Assembly: GCA_963823515.1 (NCBI GenBank)
Contig: CAWGMB010000006.1
Coordinates: forward strand, 372,001 to 436,000
Source: Miltoncostaea sp963823515
GTDB taxonomy: Bacteria; Actinomycetota; Thermoleophilia; Miltoncostaeales; Miltoncostaeaceae
Direction of reading: 5' to 3'
DNA: 64,000 nucleotides
Of this stretch, positions 7,774 through 15,921 are shown piece after piece (position 1 is the stretch's first letter; each line of letters begins with the position of its first letter). The translations under genes and the position numbers were made by a program. The notes beneath the pieces were generated by a model that had not been told where the DNA came from, ran no database searches, and was given only the letters and a program-made list of their open reading frames with translations.

Positions 7774-9015
7774 ATGTCCGCTCGCCGTTCCGCACGTCCC
7801 GTGCCCGTCGACGTCGCCCGGGCCCTCCGCGCCCACGAGCGATGGGCCGCGGGGTCCCGGGTGGGAGCGCGGCGCGCCGGGTCCGACGGGGCCGACCTGT
7901 CGGGTGCCGACCTCTCCGGGGCCGACCTCGGCCGGGCCGACCTCGACGGCCACGACCTGCGCGGCACCGACCTGCGCGGCGCCCGGCTCAGACGCGCCAG
8001 CCTTCGGGGGGCCGACCTGCGCGGCGCCTGCCTCGACGGCGCCGACCTCGCCCTGGCCGGGCTGGCCGGGGCGCGCCTGGACGGCGCGACGGCCCGCGAC
8101 GCCTGCTTCGAGGAGGCGGTGATGCTGGGCGCGAGCCTTCGCGACACGGACCTTTCGGGGTCGCGGATGTCGGGGGCGACCCTGGACGGCGCCGACATGT
8201 GCGCTGCGAACCTCGCCAGCACCGAATGGGACCGCGCTCTCGAGCGGACCGGAGTGGGGGCGCCACAGGGCGCACACCGGCTCTTCGGCGCCGTGCTGCG
8301 CGACGCCGACCTGGCCGGCTTCTCGCTGATGGGAGCCGACCTCACCGACGCGGACCTGACCGGTGCCGACCTGCGCCGCACCGATCTGCGCGGCGCGTGC
8401 CTGTTCCGGACCCGGCTCGTGGAGGCGCTGCTGTGCGGCGCAGGCCTGCGTGCGGCGGATCTGACGGAGGCCGACTTCAGCGGCGCCGACCTGACCAGGG
8501 CGGACCTCACCGGCGCCGACGCCAGCGGCGCGGTGTTCGCGCGGGCCGACCTTCGCGGAGCCGCGTTCGACGACCTCTCGGGGGCGCGCCTGGCCGGAGT
8601 GATGCTGGGCGGCTTCAACCACTCGGGGCACCATGGCGGCGCGAGCCTCGGGTCGGCCCCCGATCTGCGTGGGGCCGACCTGCGCGGCGCGCTGATGGAC
8701 GGGTTCGACCTGCGCGGGGCCGACCTGCGCAGGACCGACCTCACCCGGGCGCGCATGACGGGCGCCGACCTGCTCGAGGCCCGCCTCGACGACGCGGTGC
8801 TCGCCGGGGCCGACCTGACGGGCGCCCGGCTCGCCCGGGCCTCCCTGGTCGAGGCCCGGCTGCTCGCCGCGGTTCTGCGCGACGCCGACCTGACGGGCGC
8901 CGACCTGCGGGGCTGCGACCTGACGGGCGCCGACCGCACCGGCGCCCGGGGCGTGAGCGCCCCGGTGGAGCGCCCGGCCGCGCACGGCCTGCGCGCGGTC
9001 CGTCAGATCGCCTGA
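7774..9015 (+). CDS. pentapeptide-repeat protein
   Basis: After a basic N-terminus (MSARRSARPVPVDVARALRA), residues about 38-395 are almost uninterrupted A(D/N)LxG-type pentapeptides such as GADLSGADLSGADLGRADL. This builds a right-handed quadrilateral beta-helix. Two less regular breaks occur, around residues 150-175 (TEWDRALERTGVGAPQG) and 280-300 (GGFNHSGHHGG), so the helix probably has two or three segments. Members such as MfpA and Qnr mimic DNA and guard gyrase, but most pentapeptide proteins have unknown roles and this one is twice their length. No signal peptide is seen. GGGAAGG lies before the ATG. Confidence 0.9.
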   Translation: MSARRSARPVPVDVARALRAHERWAAGSRVGARRAGSDGADLSGADLSGADLGRADLDGHDLRGTDLRGARLRRASLRGADLRGACLDGADLALAGLAGARLDGATARDACFEEAVMLGASLRDTDLSGSRMSGATLDGADMCAANLASTEWDRALERTGVGAPQGAHRLFGAVLRDADLAGFSLMGADLTDADLTGADLRRTDLRGACLFRTRLVEALLCGAGLRAADLTEADFSGADLTRADLTGADASGAVFARADLRGAAFDDLSGARLAGVMLGGFNHSGHHGGASLGSAPDLRGADLRGALMDGFDLRGADLRRTDLTRARMTGADLLEARLDDAVLAGADLTGARLARASLVEARLLAAVLRDADLTGADLRGCDLTGADRTGARGVSAPVERPAAHGLRAVRQIA

Positions 9016-9029
9016 GCAGCCGCCCGCCG

Positions 9030-9263
9030 CTACAGCCCGCTCGAGGCCTTCTTGATGGCGTCGGCGATGGCCTTCTTCAGTCCGTCCCCGACCGCCGGCG
9101 CCCAGCCCTTGGCCGCCACGGCCACCGCGGCGATCAGGAGCGTGACCATCACCACCACGCCGACGTACTCCACCGTCCCCTGACCGCTGCGGTTCTGCCG
9201 CGCCCGCTCCATCGCTGTGAGCGCCGCGGCCTGCGCCCATGCGGCGATCGCGTAACCCGTCAT
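9030..9263 (-). CDS. Flp/TadE-type pilin-like small protein
   Basis: The 77-residue protein contains NRSGQGTVEYVGVVVMVTLL, i.e. a basic, glycine-ending leader, a glutamate five residues after the cut and a long hydrophobic helix. This is the class III (Flp/type IV) prepilin pattern cut by a TadV-like peptidase. The C-terminal half is short and amphipathic (DGLKKAIADAIKKASSGL), as in small Flp subunits. It sits just downstream of a second protein with the same leader pattern (9360-10028). No ATPase or Tad secretion genes are in the window, so assembly genes must be elsewhere. Confidence 0.7.
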   Translation of the reverse strand: MTGYAIAAWAQAAALTAMERARQNRSGQGTVEYVGVVVMVTLLIAAVAVAAKGWAPAVGDGLKKAIADAIKKASSGL

Positions 9264-9359
9264 CGCTTCCCCCTCTGCCGTGGTTGACCATTGACCGATC
9301 GTGCGAGACCGGCCTGGCCCGGCGCGACACCGGGATGTGCCGATCGACGACCGAGGCCG

Positions 9360-10028
9360 TCACGGCGCGCGCGGGGGCGTGCGCTCCCCCGGGGTCCCGG
9401 GCTGCGGGGTCGTGCGCCCGCGCGTCAGGCGGCGGCGCAGCGCGGCCTGGGCCGCCTCGACCGCGGCGTCGGCCGACACCCGCCCCGCGTCACGTGACGC
9501 CCGCAGGATCGCCGTGCGCGGCGGCAGCGTGCGCAGGAACTGCGCGTAGTCCCAGAGCGCGCCGGCCCGCTGCGCCACCGCGAGGCCGATGCCCCGGGGT
9601 GTGAGGAAGTCGGCGTCGGGCAGCTCGGCGCCGTCGCCGAGCGGGTCGCGGATGAACCCGGCCGCCCGCTCGCGCAGCCGCTCGCCGAAGCCGACGATGA
9701 ACTGATTGCGGGCCTGCACGCCGACGACGACCCCCGCCACGGCGCCGGAGCCCACCGTCCGCAGCGCCCGCCCGATCGGACCGTCCCGGCGCCGCCCGGC
9801 TGAGAGGCCGAGAAGAGACGGCAGGGACGGCCTCTCCCACAGGCGCTGGTCGTAGGGGCCGGCGAGCGGCTCGGCCACGCGGCCGATGACGTCGGGGGGG
9901 TTGCCGGGGGGATGGGTCGTGGTCGCCATCCATGCCGCGAGAGCGGCGAGCAGGAGGGCGACCACGACCGTCACGCCGACGCCCTCGATCGCGGCCTGGC
10001 CCGCCTGCGGATGCGCGCGATCGGTCAT
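9360..10028 (-). CDS. TadE-like protein with pilin-type leader
   Basis: Starting at the ATG 10028, the 222-residue product reads QAGQAAIEGVGVTVVVALLL then AALAAWM, the same Gly-x4-Glu plus hydrophobic-helix pattern seen in pilin-like and TadE/F pseudopilins. The remaining 180 residues are predicted extracellular, arginine- and proline-rich, and of no recognised family; the C-terminus (RGRTTPQPGTPGERTPP) is disordered. It is upstream of the small pilin at 9030 and likely co-transcribed with it across a 96-bp gap. Confidence 0.6.
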   Translation of the reverse strand: MTDRAHPQAGQAAIEGVGVTVVVALLLAALAAWMATTTHPPGNPPDVIGRVAEPLAGPYDQRLWERPSLPSLLGLSAGRRRDGPIGRALRTVGSGAVAGVVVGVQARNQFIVGFGERLRERAAGFIRDPLGDGAELPDADFLTPRGIGLAVAQRAGALWDYAQFLRTLPPRTAILRASRDAGRVSADAAVEAAQAALRRRLTRGRTTPQPGTPGERTPPRAP

Positions 10029-10114
10029 GCTCCCGACGCTACGACGGCGTCCTCGTACGGCTCTGCGCGCGATCGCGCCGCGACACGACCCTGAGTGCGC
10101 CGGCACCGGGTGGG

Positions 10115-10120
10115 TACAAT
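10115..10120 (+). promoter_or_regulatory. -10 element TACAAT
   Basis: GGTGGGTACAATCC lies 42 nt before the start of the coiled-coil gene at 10162. TACAAT matches TATAAT at five of six positions. A -35 match is poor (CTGAGT, 18 nt upstream). Confidence 0.4.
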
Positions 10121-10161
10121 CCGTTCACGACGGCCCGCGGGACGGCTCGAAGGAGGCGCTG

Positions 10162-10599
10162 ATGACGGTTCTGGACACCCTCACCAAACAGGCCAACCGC
10201 CTGGCGACCGACGTCCAGACCTCGCTCAAGCGCGCCCGCGTCGAGGGCGAGCGGAGGCTGCTCCAGCGCCAGCACCGCGCGGCGCTGGAGGAGCTGGGCG
10301 AGCGGACCTACGAGCTGGTGAGGGCGGGCACCGTCCCCGAGGAGCCCCTCGCGACCGAGGTCGGCGCCGTGGAGGCCAAGCTGATGGAGATCGAGGCTAA
10401 GGTCGCTGAGATCGAGTCGATGCGCGGGGACGAGGACGACGAGGCCACCCCCCCGCCCGCCGCGGACGCCTCCGAGGCCTCCCGCACCGCGTTCCCGATG
10501 GTGGACGACGCCGCACCCGCCGAGGCCCGCGACGGCTCGCCCGGCCCCGGGTGGGACGCGGCCGAGAAGTTCTTCGGAGACGCGCCCGAGGGGTCCTGA
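10162..10599 (+). CDS. hypothetical coiled-coil protein, 145 residues
   Basis: The ATG at 10162 follows GAAGGAGG with 5 nt spacing. Residues 1-90 form a long charged helix likely to be a coiled coil (LKRARVEGERRLLQRQHRAA, then AKLMEIEAKVAEIESM). The tail is acidic, proline-rich and disordered and ends in a short helix WDAAEKFFGDAP. It resembles small actinobacterial proteins of unknown role; no domain is recognised. It is cytoplasmic by prediction and separate from the pilin genes, which run the other way. Confidence 0.65.
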   Translation: MTVLDTLTKQANRLATDVQTSLKRARVEGERRLLQRQHRAALEELGERTYELVRAGTVPEEPLATEVGAVEAKLMEIEAKVAEIESMRGDEDDEATPPPAADASEASRTAFPMVDDAAPAEARDGSPGPGWDAAEKFFGDAPEGS

Positions 10600-10663
10600 C
10601 GGGACCCGATCCGGCACCGCGGCCCACCCTGCGGGACTGATCCTCCGCGGGCCTCGGAGACGT

Positions 10664-10691
10664 TTGACCGTTCGCCGCGCCGGTGTATGCT
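10664..10691 (+). promoter_or_regulatory. sigma70-type promoter
   Basis: TTGACC (10664-10669) and TATGCT (10686-10691) are spaced 16 bp. This predicts a transcript starting near 10697, inside what would be the coding region if the ATG at 10687 were used, so it favours the GTG at 10750 as the start of the next gene. Confidence 0.6.
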
Positions 10692-10749
10692 CTCGTTCAC
10701 GCCGGGCGGGCGCCGGGCGTTCTGTCACGTAGTGCATGGGAGTTCCGGC

Positions 10750-11022
10750 GTGAGAGCCGAGTCCGATCTTCAGGGACACCACCGCTCCGAAGCGCCCGCA
10801 TGCCACCGTTGCGGCCTCCCCCTTCTGGCCGAGGCCCGCTTCTGCCCGTACTGCGAGCGCTGGCTCGACGAGGGCGGACTGCCGCGGCTCCTGGCCAAGC
10901 GGCGGGGCGAGGACGGGATACGCCGGATCGCCGGCGTATCCGAGCGGCTTCTGCTCGTGGTGGGCGTGACGCTCTTCACCCTGGTGGCCGCGGCGAGCAT
11001 CGTCGCCGCCGTCGCCACCTGA
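10750..11022 (+). CDS. zinc-ribbon membrane protein
   Basis: From the GTG at 10750 (GGGAG 8 nt upstream) the 90-residue product has a zinc ribbon, CHRCGLPLLAEARFCPYCER (CxxC-x11-CxxC), followed by a basic stretch and one C-terminal transmembrane helix (LLLVVGVTLFTLVAAASIVA). It is predicted to be tail-anchored with the ribbon in the cytoplasm. The role is unknown. A second, soluble zinc-ribbon protein follows at 11109. Confidence 0.65.
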   Translation: MRAESDLQGHHRSEAPACHRCGLPLLAEARFCPYCERWLDEGGLPRLLAKRRGEDGIRRIAGVSERLLLVVGVTLFTLVAAASIVAAVAT

Positions 11023-11108
11023 GCACCGGCCCGCCGGGCCCGCCGAACGTCTCCCCGGCTCGCGGCGTCACGCCGTGGGTCCGTCCAGCAACGGAGGTAC
11101 CGCCGACC

Positions 11109-11279
11109 ATGTCGAGCACCCAGAAGAGCGAGCTGTTCCAGGTCGGCGACGAGGTCACCGGCGCGTTCCGCTGCGCGGCGTGCGACCTGCTCGTCAGGTC
11201 GCCCCTCGAGAACGACGGCGTGCTCGTGCTGGGGCTCTGCCCCCTGTGCGGATCCGAGGAGTGGCGCCGGGCCGGATGA
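11109..11279 (+). CDS. small zinc-ribbon protein, 56 residues
   Basis: An ATG at 11109 with GGAGG upstream encodes a 56-residue protein with CAACDLLVRSPLENDG and LCPLCGSEEWRRAG, a CxxC-x17-CxxC zinc ribbon like those of small rubredoxin/FmdB-type proteins. It probably binds one zinc ion. It follows the membrane zinc-ribbon gene by 86 bp in the same direction and may share its transcript. The function is unknown. Confidence 0.65.
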   Translation: MSSTQKSELFQVGDEVTGAFRCAACDLLVRSPLENDGVLVLGLCPLCGSEEWRRAG

Positions 11280-11297
11280 CCGCCCCGGAGGCGGCGC

Positions 11298-11597
11298 CTA
11301 GGGCGCGTCGCCCCCGCTGAGCGACTCGATCAGCTCCTCGACCGGAATGGCCGCGAGAACCTCGAAGGAGGCACTGCCGCGCGAGGTGAGCTCCATCGTG
11401 AGCTTGGTGATGGTCAGCGAATCGGGCGCCTCGACCACGCTCAGGAAGTCGTAGGCCCCGAGCAGCGCCCACTGCTTGACGACCCGCCCGCCGAGTCGTT
11501 CGATCTCCCGGTTGACCTCGAAGAGGCGCTCCGGGGTGGCGGCGAGGGTCTGGAGGCCCTGCGGGCTCAGGGACGAGAGCAGGAGGAACGTCCGCAT
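11298..11597 (-). CDS. GYD domain protein
   Basis: The 99-residue protein from ATG 11597 reads MRTFLLLSSLSPQGLQTLAA, then LLGAYDFLSVVEAPDSLTIT, the GYD-type core of pfam GYD proteins, a ferredoxin-like dimeric alpha/beta barrel fold. Length fits the family (about 95-105). Family members have no established biochemical role. The gene is convergent with the zinc-ribbon gene, 18 bp away, and divergent from the gene at 11722. Confidence 0.75.
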   Translation of the reverse strand: MRTFLLLSSLSPQGLQTLAATPERLFEVNREIERLGGRVVKQWALLGAYDFLSVVEAPDSLTITKLTMELTSRGSASFEVLAAIPVEELIESLSGGDAP

Positions 11598-11721
11598 CGG
11601 GACGAGTCTACGCCCACGGGGGCTCGCGCACCCCGATCGGGCGGTCCGGAGAGCCTGCGGCGGCCCGGCGGGCAAAGGGGGCTACACTCCCCCCACGGCC
11701 GGTCCCCTTTTCGAGGTGAGC

Positions 11722-12045
11722 ATGCAGCGAGACAGCGACGCCACACCGAACGCCCTCCAGAAAGCGCTTCTGGAGTACGACCACCACGACCTCGAGGTCG
11801 CTCTGATCGAGTGGACCAAGGAGCACTGGCCGATGGCGGCGCGGGCGATGGTCTACAACCGCACCGAGGCCGACAAGACGGTCGAGGGCGTCAGCGGCAT
11901 CCGCAGCGACGACGCCCGGCTCGCCCTCGAGGTCGCCGCCCGCGTGGCGATCTCCGAGCGCGAACTGCTGTGCCGCGGCATCGCCGCCGTGCTGCCGGAG
12001 TGGCTCGAGACCACCTACGGCCTGCGCCCCCGCGGCACCGCCTGA
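11722..12045 (+). CDS. hypothetical protein, 107 residues
   Basis: The ATG at 11722 has GAGGTGAGC upstream. The product is a soluble, helical, acidic protein (MQRDSDATPNALQKALLEYD, ALIEWTKEHWPMAARAMVYN) with several histidines near the front (EYDHHDLE). I recognise no family. It stands alone: the upstream neighbour is divergent and the downstream gene convergent, with only 3 bp between stops. Confidence 0.55.
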   Translation: MQRDSDATPNALQKALLEYDHHDLEVALIEWTKEHWPMAARAMVYNRTEADKTVEGVSGIRSDDARLALEVAARVAISERELLCRGIAAVLPEWLETTYGLRPRGTA

Positions 12046-12048
12046 GGC

Positions 12049-12393
12049 TCAGGGGATCTTCGGCTCGACCGGGTAACCGGCGTCCTGCCACGCGGCCCAG
12101 CCGCCCACCAGGACGCCGACCCGGGACCGCCCGTGGTCGAAGGCCCACATCGCGACCGTGAGGCTCTTGGCCTCACCCGGCCGGTCGCAGTAGAAGACCA
12201 GCTCCCTCCCCTGGGGCAGCCCGGGGACGAGGGCCTCGAACTCCATCGGGTCAACGCGCAGGGCGCCCTTCACCTGCACGTCGGAGTCGCGGTACCCGAG
12301 GTCGCGGACGTCAACCGGCTGAACGGCGTCGCCCATCTTGAAGGCCGCCGCCAGGTCGACCGGCTGCCAGCGTGACACGTCATCCCAGCCCAT
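12049..12393 (-). CDS. rhodanese-like protein
   Basis: The 114-residue single-domain protein has PVDVRDLGYRDSDVQVKGAL near the start, the active-site loop VFYCDRPGEAKSL with the persulfide cysteine, and the closing GGWAAWQDAGYPVE. This is a complete rhodanese domain, likely a cytoplasmic sulfurtransferase. Its start overlaps the end of the upstream gene (12380) by 14 bp, so the two are co-translated. Confidence 0.85.
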   Translation of the reverse strand: MGWDDVSRWQPVDLAAAFKMGDAVQPVDVRDLGYRDSDVQVKGALRVDPMEFEALVPGLPQGRELVFYCDRPGEAKSLTVAMWAFDHGRSRVGVLVGGWAAWQDAGYPVEPKIP

Positions 12394-12985
12394 CGGCTCC
12401 CCCGTCCGGATCAGGTCGATCGAACGCTACCAGCCGCTCCGCCTCCTCCAGGGAGGCGGCGCCGCAGATCTCCAGGATGCGCGCGGCGTAGGCCGCGCTG
12501 AGCGGCGTCTCGATGCCCGCTCCGATTGCGCCGGCGAGGTAGGCGACCCCGTTGCGCGCGCCGTTGCGCCCGCTCGAGACGGCGCGGCGCGCGAGCGCGT
12601 CCGGGGTCATGTCCGGCGCCGGCAGGTTGCGGGGCAGCGACGCGGCGAGCACCAGCCGCTCGCCCGGCATGTCCACCTGGATGACGCCGCGGGCGTCCTC
12701 AAGCCCCTCCCGCACCGCGAGCATCTCGACCGCGTCGCCCAGATCGACGTCGTCGGCCAGGAGCAGCAGCGCTCCGGCGACCGGCGCGCCCGCGGCGTGC
12801 GGCACGAGCACCGGCCCCCCGCCCCAGCGCCGCGAGGCGCGCCCGTACTCGACCGGGAACGGCGTGAGGCACGGCTCGACGCCGGCGATCCGCGGCGCCA
12901 GAACCGCCCCGGGCGAGTGGATCAGCGAGCCGTAGGCGAGGATCGCGATCCGGCGCTGGGCGACCGGCGACGAGGCTCCCCTCAC
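12380..12985 (-). CDS. gamma-glutamylcyclotransferase-like protein
   Basis: The 201-residue product starts near RIAILAYGSLIHSPGAVL, the YGSL motif that opens gamma-glutamylcyclotransferase/AIG2-type folds, followed by EYGRASRRWGGGPVLVPH and GALLLL. The fold binds gamma-glutamyl substrates and releases 5-oxoproline, but the substrate here is not known and I could not fix the catalytic glutamate. It is encoded upstream of, and overlaps, the rhodanese gene. A glutathione- or other thiol-related role would suit this pairing. Confidence 0.55.
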   Translation of the reverse strand: MRGASSPVAQRRIAILAYGSLIHSPGAVLAPRIAGVEPCLTPFPVEYGRASRRWGGGPVLVPHAAGAPVAGALLLLADDVDLGDAVEMLAVREGLEDARGVIQVDMPGERLVLAASLPRNLPAPDMTPDALARRAVSSGRNGARNGVAYLAGAIGAGIETPLSAAYAARILEICGAASLEEAERLVAFDRPDPDGGADGLG

Positions 12986-12995
12986 GGGCGGGCTC

Positions 12996-13457
12996 TCAGA
13001 TCGCCAGACCGAGCACGGACGCGGCGTGCCCCTTGGGCTTCACCTTGTAGAGCGCCTCCACGAGGACCCCGTCGGGCCCGATCACGAAGGTGCTGCGCTC
13101 GATGCCCATGTAGGTGCGGCCGTACATCGACTTCTCCACCCACACGCCGTAGGCCTCTGCGGCCTCGTGCTCGGGGTCGCTGAGGAGGGTGAAGGGCAGG
13201 TCGTGCTTGTCGCGGAACTTCTGATGGCTCTTCAACGGATCCGGGCTGACGCCGATCACGCGCACGCCCGCGGCGTCGTAGTCGGCCTGCATGTCGCGGA
13301 ACTCGCAGGCCTGCGCCGTGCAGCCTGTGGTGTCGTCCTTGGGGTAGAAGTAGAGGGCGACGGTGGTCCCTCGCAGGCTCGCGAGATCGACCGTGGACCC
13401 GTCGTCGGCCTGCAGGGAGAAGGCGGGGGCGGATTGCCCGGCCTCGAGTCGCGCCAT
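12996..13457 (-). CDS. bcp: thioredoxin-dependent peroxiredoxin, BCP type
   Basis: The 153-residue protein matches the BCP/PrxQ family in length and sequence: YFYPKDDTTGCTAQACEFRD contains the peroxidatic Cys in TTGC and a resolving Cys five residues later, and RSTFVIGPDGVLVEALYKVK is the family C-terminal strand. It reduces hydroperoxides using thioredoxin. The stop lies 10 bp downstream of the 12985 gene start, all on the reverse strand, so it heads a three-gene run (bcp, cyclotransferase-like, rhodanese) with a thiol theme. Confidence 0.92.
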   Translation of the reverse strand: MARLEAGQSAPAFSLQADDGSTVDLASLRGTTVALYFYPKDDTTGCTAQACEFRDMQADYDAAGVRVIGVSPDPLKSHQKFRDKHDLPFTLLSDPEHEAAEAYGVWVEKSMYGRTYMGIERSTFVIGPDGVLVEALYKVKPKGHAASVLGLAI

Positions 13458-13540
13458 CTGTGACCTCCGGTGAGCCGTGGGACGGTCCCGGAGGCTACCG
13501 GGGTGCGCACCGGCGGAGACTGGTTACCATCCGGATCGCC

Positions 13541-14203
13541 ATGACCCGCTCGCACGCCCGCCCGGCGATCCGCCCCGCCGAGGAGGCGGACGCGCCCGCC
13601 ATCGCCCGCCTCGTCGCCGAGGCCCTCGGCGACAAGTACCGGCCCGCCCTGGGGCGCCGCGCGGAGAGCGCCATCGAGGCGCTGGTGCTCCGCGACGTGA
13701 GCGCTCCCGGCGCGACGCGCCGCTGGGTCGCCGAGATCGACGGGCGGCTGGCCGGCGTCGTGAGCGTCGCCATCGGCGCCGACGTGGACGCGGGCTTCCC
13801 TCAGGCCCTCGCGGGCGCCGTCGGCTGGTCGCGCGCCATTCGCGCGACGCTCGTGCTGAGCGTCCTCGCGCACGGCCGCCTGGACGCGGACGAGGCCTAC
13901 ATCGACGAGCTGGCGGTGGACGCCTGGGCGCGCCGGCGGGGGGTTGCGAGCGCCCTCCTGGAGGCCTGCGCCGACCGGGCCCGCGCGGCGGGGCGGCGGC
14001 GGCTCACCCTCTGGGTGACGATCGACAACGCGGGCGGACGCGCCCTCTACGACGCCACCGGCTTCGCGGAGTCCCGGCGGCGGCGGTGGCTGGTGGGGCG
14101 CCTGCTCTTCCGGGCGCCCGGGGCGATCCTCATGGAACGGCGGCTGGCGCCGGAGCCGGCGCGGGGTCGGTCGGCGACGGATCCGGCGGGCCGGACGGCA
14201 TGA
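13541..14203 (+). CDS. GNAT family N-acetyltransferase
   Basis: From the ATG 13541 the 220-residue product shows the GNAT fold: IRPAEEADAPAIARLVAEAL at the N-terminus, EAYIDELAVDAWARRRGVAS (motif A with the RRRGVAS acetyl-CoA loop) and LYDATGFAESRRRRW near the C-terminus. It transfers acetyl from acetyl-CoA to an unknown amine. Its 3' end overlaps the end of the convergent histidine-kinase gene by 74 bp, so the last 24 residues (alanine/proline-rich) are encoded opposite kinase codons. Confidence 0.85.
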   Translation: MTRSHARPAIRPAEEADAPAIARLVAEALGDKYRPALGRRAESAIEALVLRDVSAPGATRRWVAEIDGRLAGVVSVAIGADVDAGFPQALAGAVGWSRAIRATLVLSVLAHGRLDADEAYIDELAVDAWARRRGVASALLEACADRARAAGRRRLTLWVTIDNAGGRALYDATGFAESRRRRWLVGRLLFRAPGAILMERRLAPEPARGRSATDPAGRTA

Positions 14204-15842
14204 GGGCTGCGGGCAGCTCCAGGCGCGCCCTCCCTCCCGGGCCCGCCTCGATCACCAGACGCCCCCCGAGCCGCTCGGCGAGAGCGCGCGCCACCCCGAG
14301 GCCGAGGCCCGCGCCCGGGAAGCCGCTGGCGGAGGAGCCCCGTCCGAAGCGCTCGCCCACGGAGGCGAGCTCCTCCGGCGGGATGCCCGGGCCGCTGTCG
14401 CCCACCGAGAGCTCCACCAGCCCGCGCGGCAGGCTCCGGGCCGAAAGCGTGATGACGCCGCCCCGAGGGGTGAACGTCGCCGAGTTGGCGATCAGCTCGG
14501 AGAGGATCTCGTGCGCCAGGGCGGCGTCGGTGCGCACCGGCGGCAGGTCGCGCGGAAGGGAGGTCTCGAGGCGCAGCCCCCGTTCGCGCAGCCGGCGGTC
14601 GAAGGCGGCGCCGAGGCCGTAGGCGAGCCCGGCAACCCCGACGGCGCGCAGGCGCAGGGGGTGGGCGCGCGGATCGGCCGCCGTGCCGCGCAGCAACTGG
14701 GAGACGAGGCGCTCCATCCGGTCGCCGGCAGCCTGGATCCGGCGCACGGCCGGAACGGCAGACGATGGGACGTTGCCGAGCAGGTCGGAGCCGAGCGCCT
14801 GGATCTCGTTCACGGGCGCCTGCAGATGGCGGGCGGCCGCCCCGGTCACCTGCCGGCGCACGGCCTCCATGCGGGCCTGCTCGGTGCGCTCGCCGACGGC
14901 CACCATCCGGCCTCCCGGGACCGCCCACGCCTCCATCTCGAGAGCGCGTCCGTCCGAGAGGACGATGCGGCGCGACACCGGCCCCGAGGCAGAGAGCCCC
15001 ATCGCGACGGCGTCGTCCACCTGGGCCGCGTCCGGCGGCGACATCGTGGCGACCAGGCGGTCCAGCGCGTCGTTGCGGATCAGGCTCCCCGAGGGCGTGC
15101 GCGCGGCGGCGGGGTGGGCGAGCGGGGCGAGCGCGGCGCCGAGCGCCTCGACACGCGACTCGGCCGCCGCCTGCAGGGCCGCGACCCGCGCCTCGGCGGC
15201 GGCGACGGCCTCCGATGCCCGGCGCCATTCGCCGCGCCCGCTGGGCGCCACCGCACCGGGCCGGCCGGCGGCCATCGCCTCGCCCGCCAGCGAGATCGCC
15301 ATCAGGCGTCGGCCCGACCGGGCGGCGAGAACCCATCCGAGCGCCCCGCCGACCAGCGACAGCGCGCAGACGGCGATCAGGATCGGCGCCAGGGCGTCCA
15401 CGCCCCCCGTCCCCGGCGCCAGCGGCGCGCGCACCACGACCGCGCCGCCCGAGGGCAGCGCTCGCCGGGCCTGGACGGCTCCGTCGCGCAGCGACCACCC
15501 GTTGACGCGCGCGGTGGCCAGCGCCCCCATCAGCCCCGGGCCCGCGACGGCCCAGACGGCCGCCCCCCCGGTCTGGACGCGCACGCGTCCCGCCGGGCTG
15601 AGCAGGCGCGCCGGGACATCCGAGGCCTCCATCGCGGCGCGCGCGCCGACGATCCGTGAGGGGTCGATGCGCGCGGCGAGCGCGTCCGCCGTCCGGCCGA
15701 GGGGCTCCGCCGCGCGGGCGGCGTCGGCCCGGAGCTCGAGCCCCAGCGCGAGCGCCGACATCAGCCCGAGCGCGGCCGCCGAAGCCGCGAACGCTGCGAG
15801 CGCGGCCCGCCAGGGCCGGCGAGGTCGGTGTGACTGATGCAT
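14130..15842 (-). CDS. orphan sensor histidine kinase
   Basis: The 570-residue protein has an N-terminal transmembrane helix (about 12-35), an extracytoplasmic region of about 115 residues, a second helix (about 155-175), a linker, then a kinase core. The phosphoacceptor region is AARHLQAPVNEIQALGSDLL, where His is kept but the usual SHELRTPL is degenerate. The ATPase domain is intact: N box HEILSELIANS, G1 VGDSGPGIP, F box GERFGRG and G2 GAGLGLGVARALAERLGG. No response regulator is adjacent. It is divergent from the MerR-type gene at 15922, 79 bp away, a likely functional pair. Confidence 0.85.
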   Translation of the reverse strand: MHQSHRPRRPWRAALAAFAASAAALGLMSALALGLELRADAARAAEPLGRTADALAARIDPSRIVGARAAMEASDVPARLLSPAGRVRVQTGGAAVWAVAGPGLMGALATARVNGWSLRDGAVQARRALPSGGAVVVRAPLAPGTGGVDALAPILIAVCALSLVGGALGWVLAARSGRRLMAISLAGEAMAAGRPGAVAPSGRGEWRRASEAVAAAEARVAALQAAAESRVEALGAALAPLAHPAAARTPSGSLIRNDALDRLVATMSPPDAAQVDDAVAMGLSASGPVSRRIVLSDGRALEMEAWAVPGGRMVAVGERTEQARMEAVRRQVTGAAARHLQAPVNEIQALGSDLLGNVPSSAVPAVRRIQAAGDRMERLVSQLLRGTAADPRAHPLRLRAVGVAGLAYGLGAAFDRRLRERGLRLETSLPRDLPPVRTDAALAHEILSELIANSATFTPRGGVITLSARSLPRGLVELSVGDSGPGIPPEELASVGERFGRGSSASGFPGAGLGLGVARALAERLGGRLVIEAGPGGRARLELPAALMPSGPPDPSPTDPAPAPAPAAVP

Positions 15843-15921
15843 TCACGGCAGGGCTTCGCCCCGGGCGGGCGAAAGTCCTTCCGTCGGCCGCGTCAACATC
15901 GACGCGGTCCACGGTTCGGCG

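Noticed and set aside
7158..8939. A reverse-strand open frame of 593 codons antisense to the pentapeptide-repeat gene
   Set aside because: Its N-terminal part is a low-complexity Arg/Ser/Ala/Pro product made by the antisense of the repeated GCCGACCTG-type codons. Only the last 167 codons (from GTG 7661) look like a protein.
7774..9015. Periodic GCCGACCTG-like DNA repeats as a possible CRISPR or satellite array
   Set aside because: The 15-bp periodicity is fully explained by the pentapeptide code, repeats are degenerate and there are no spacers.
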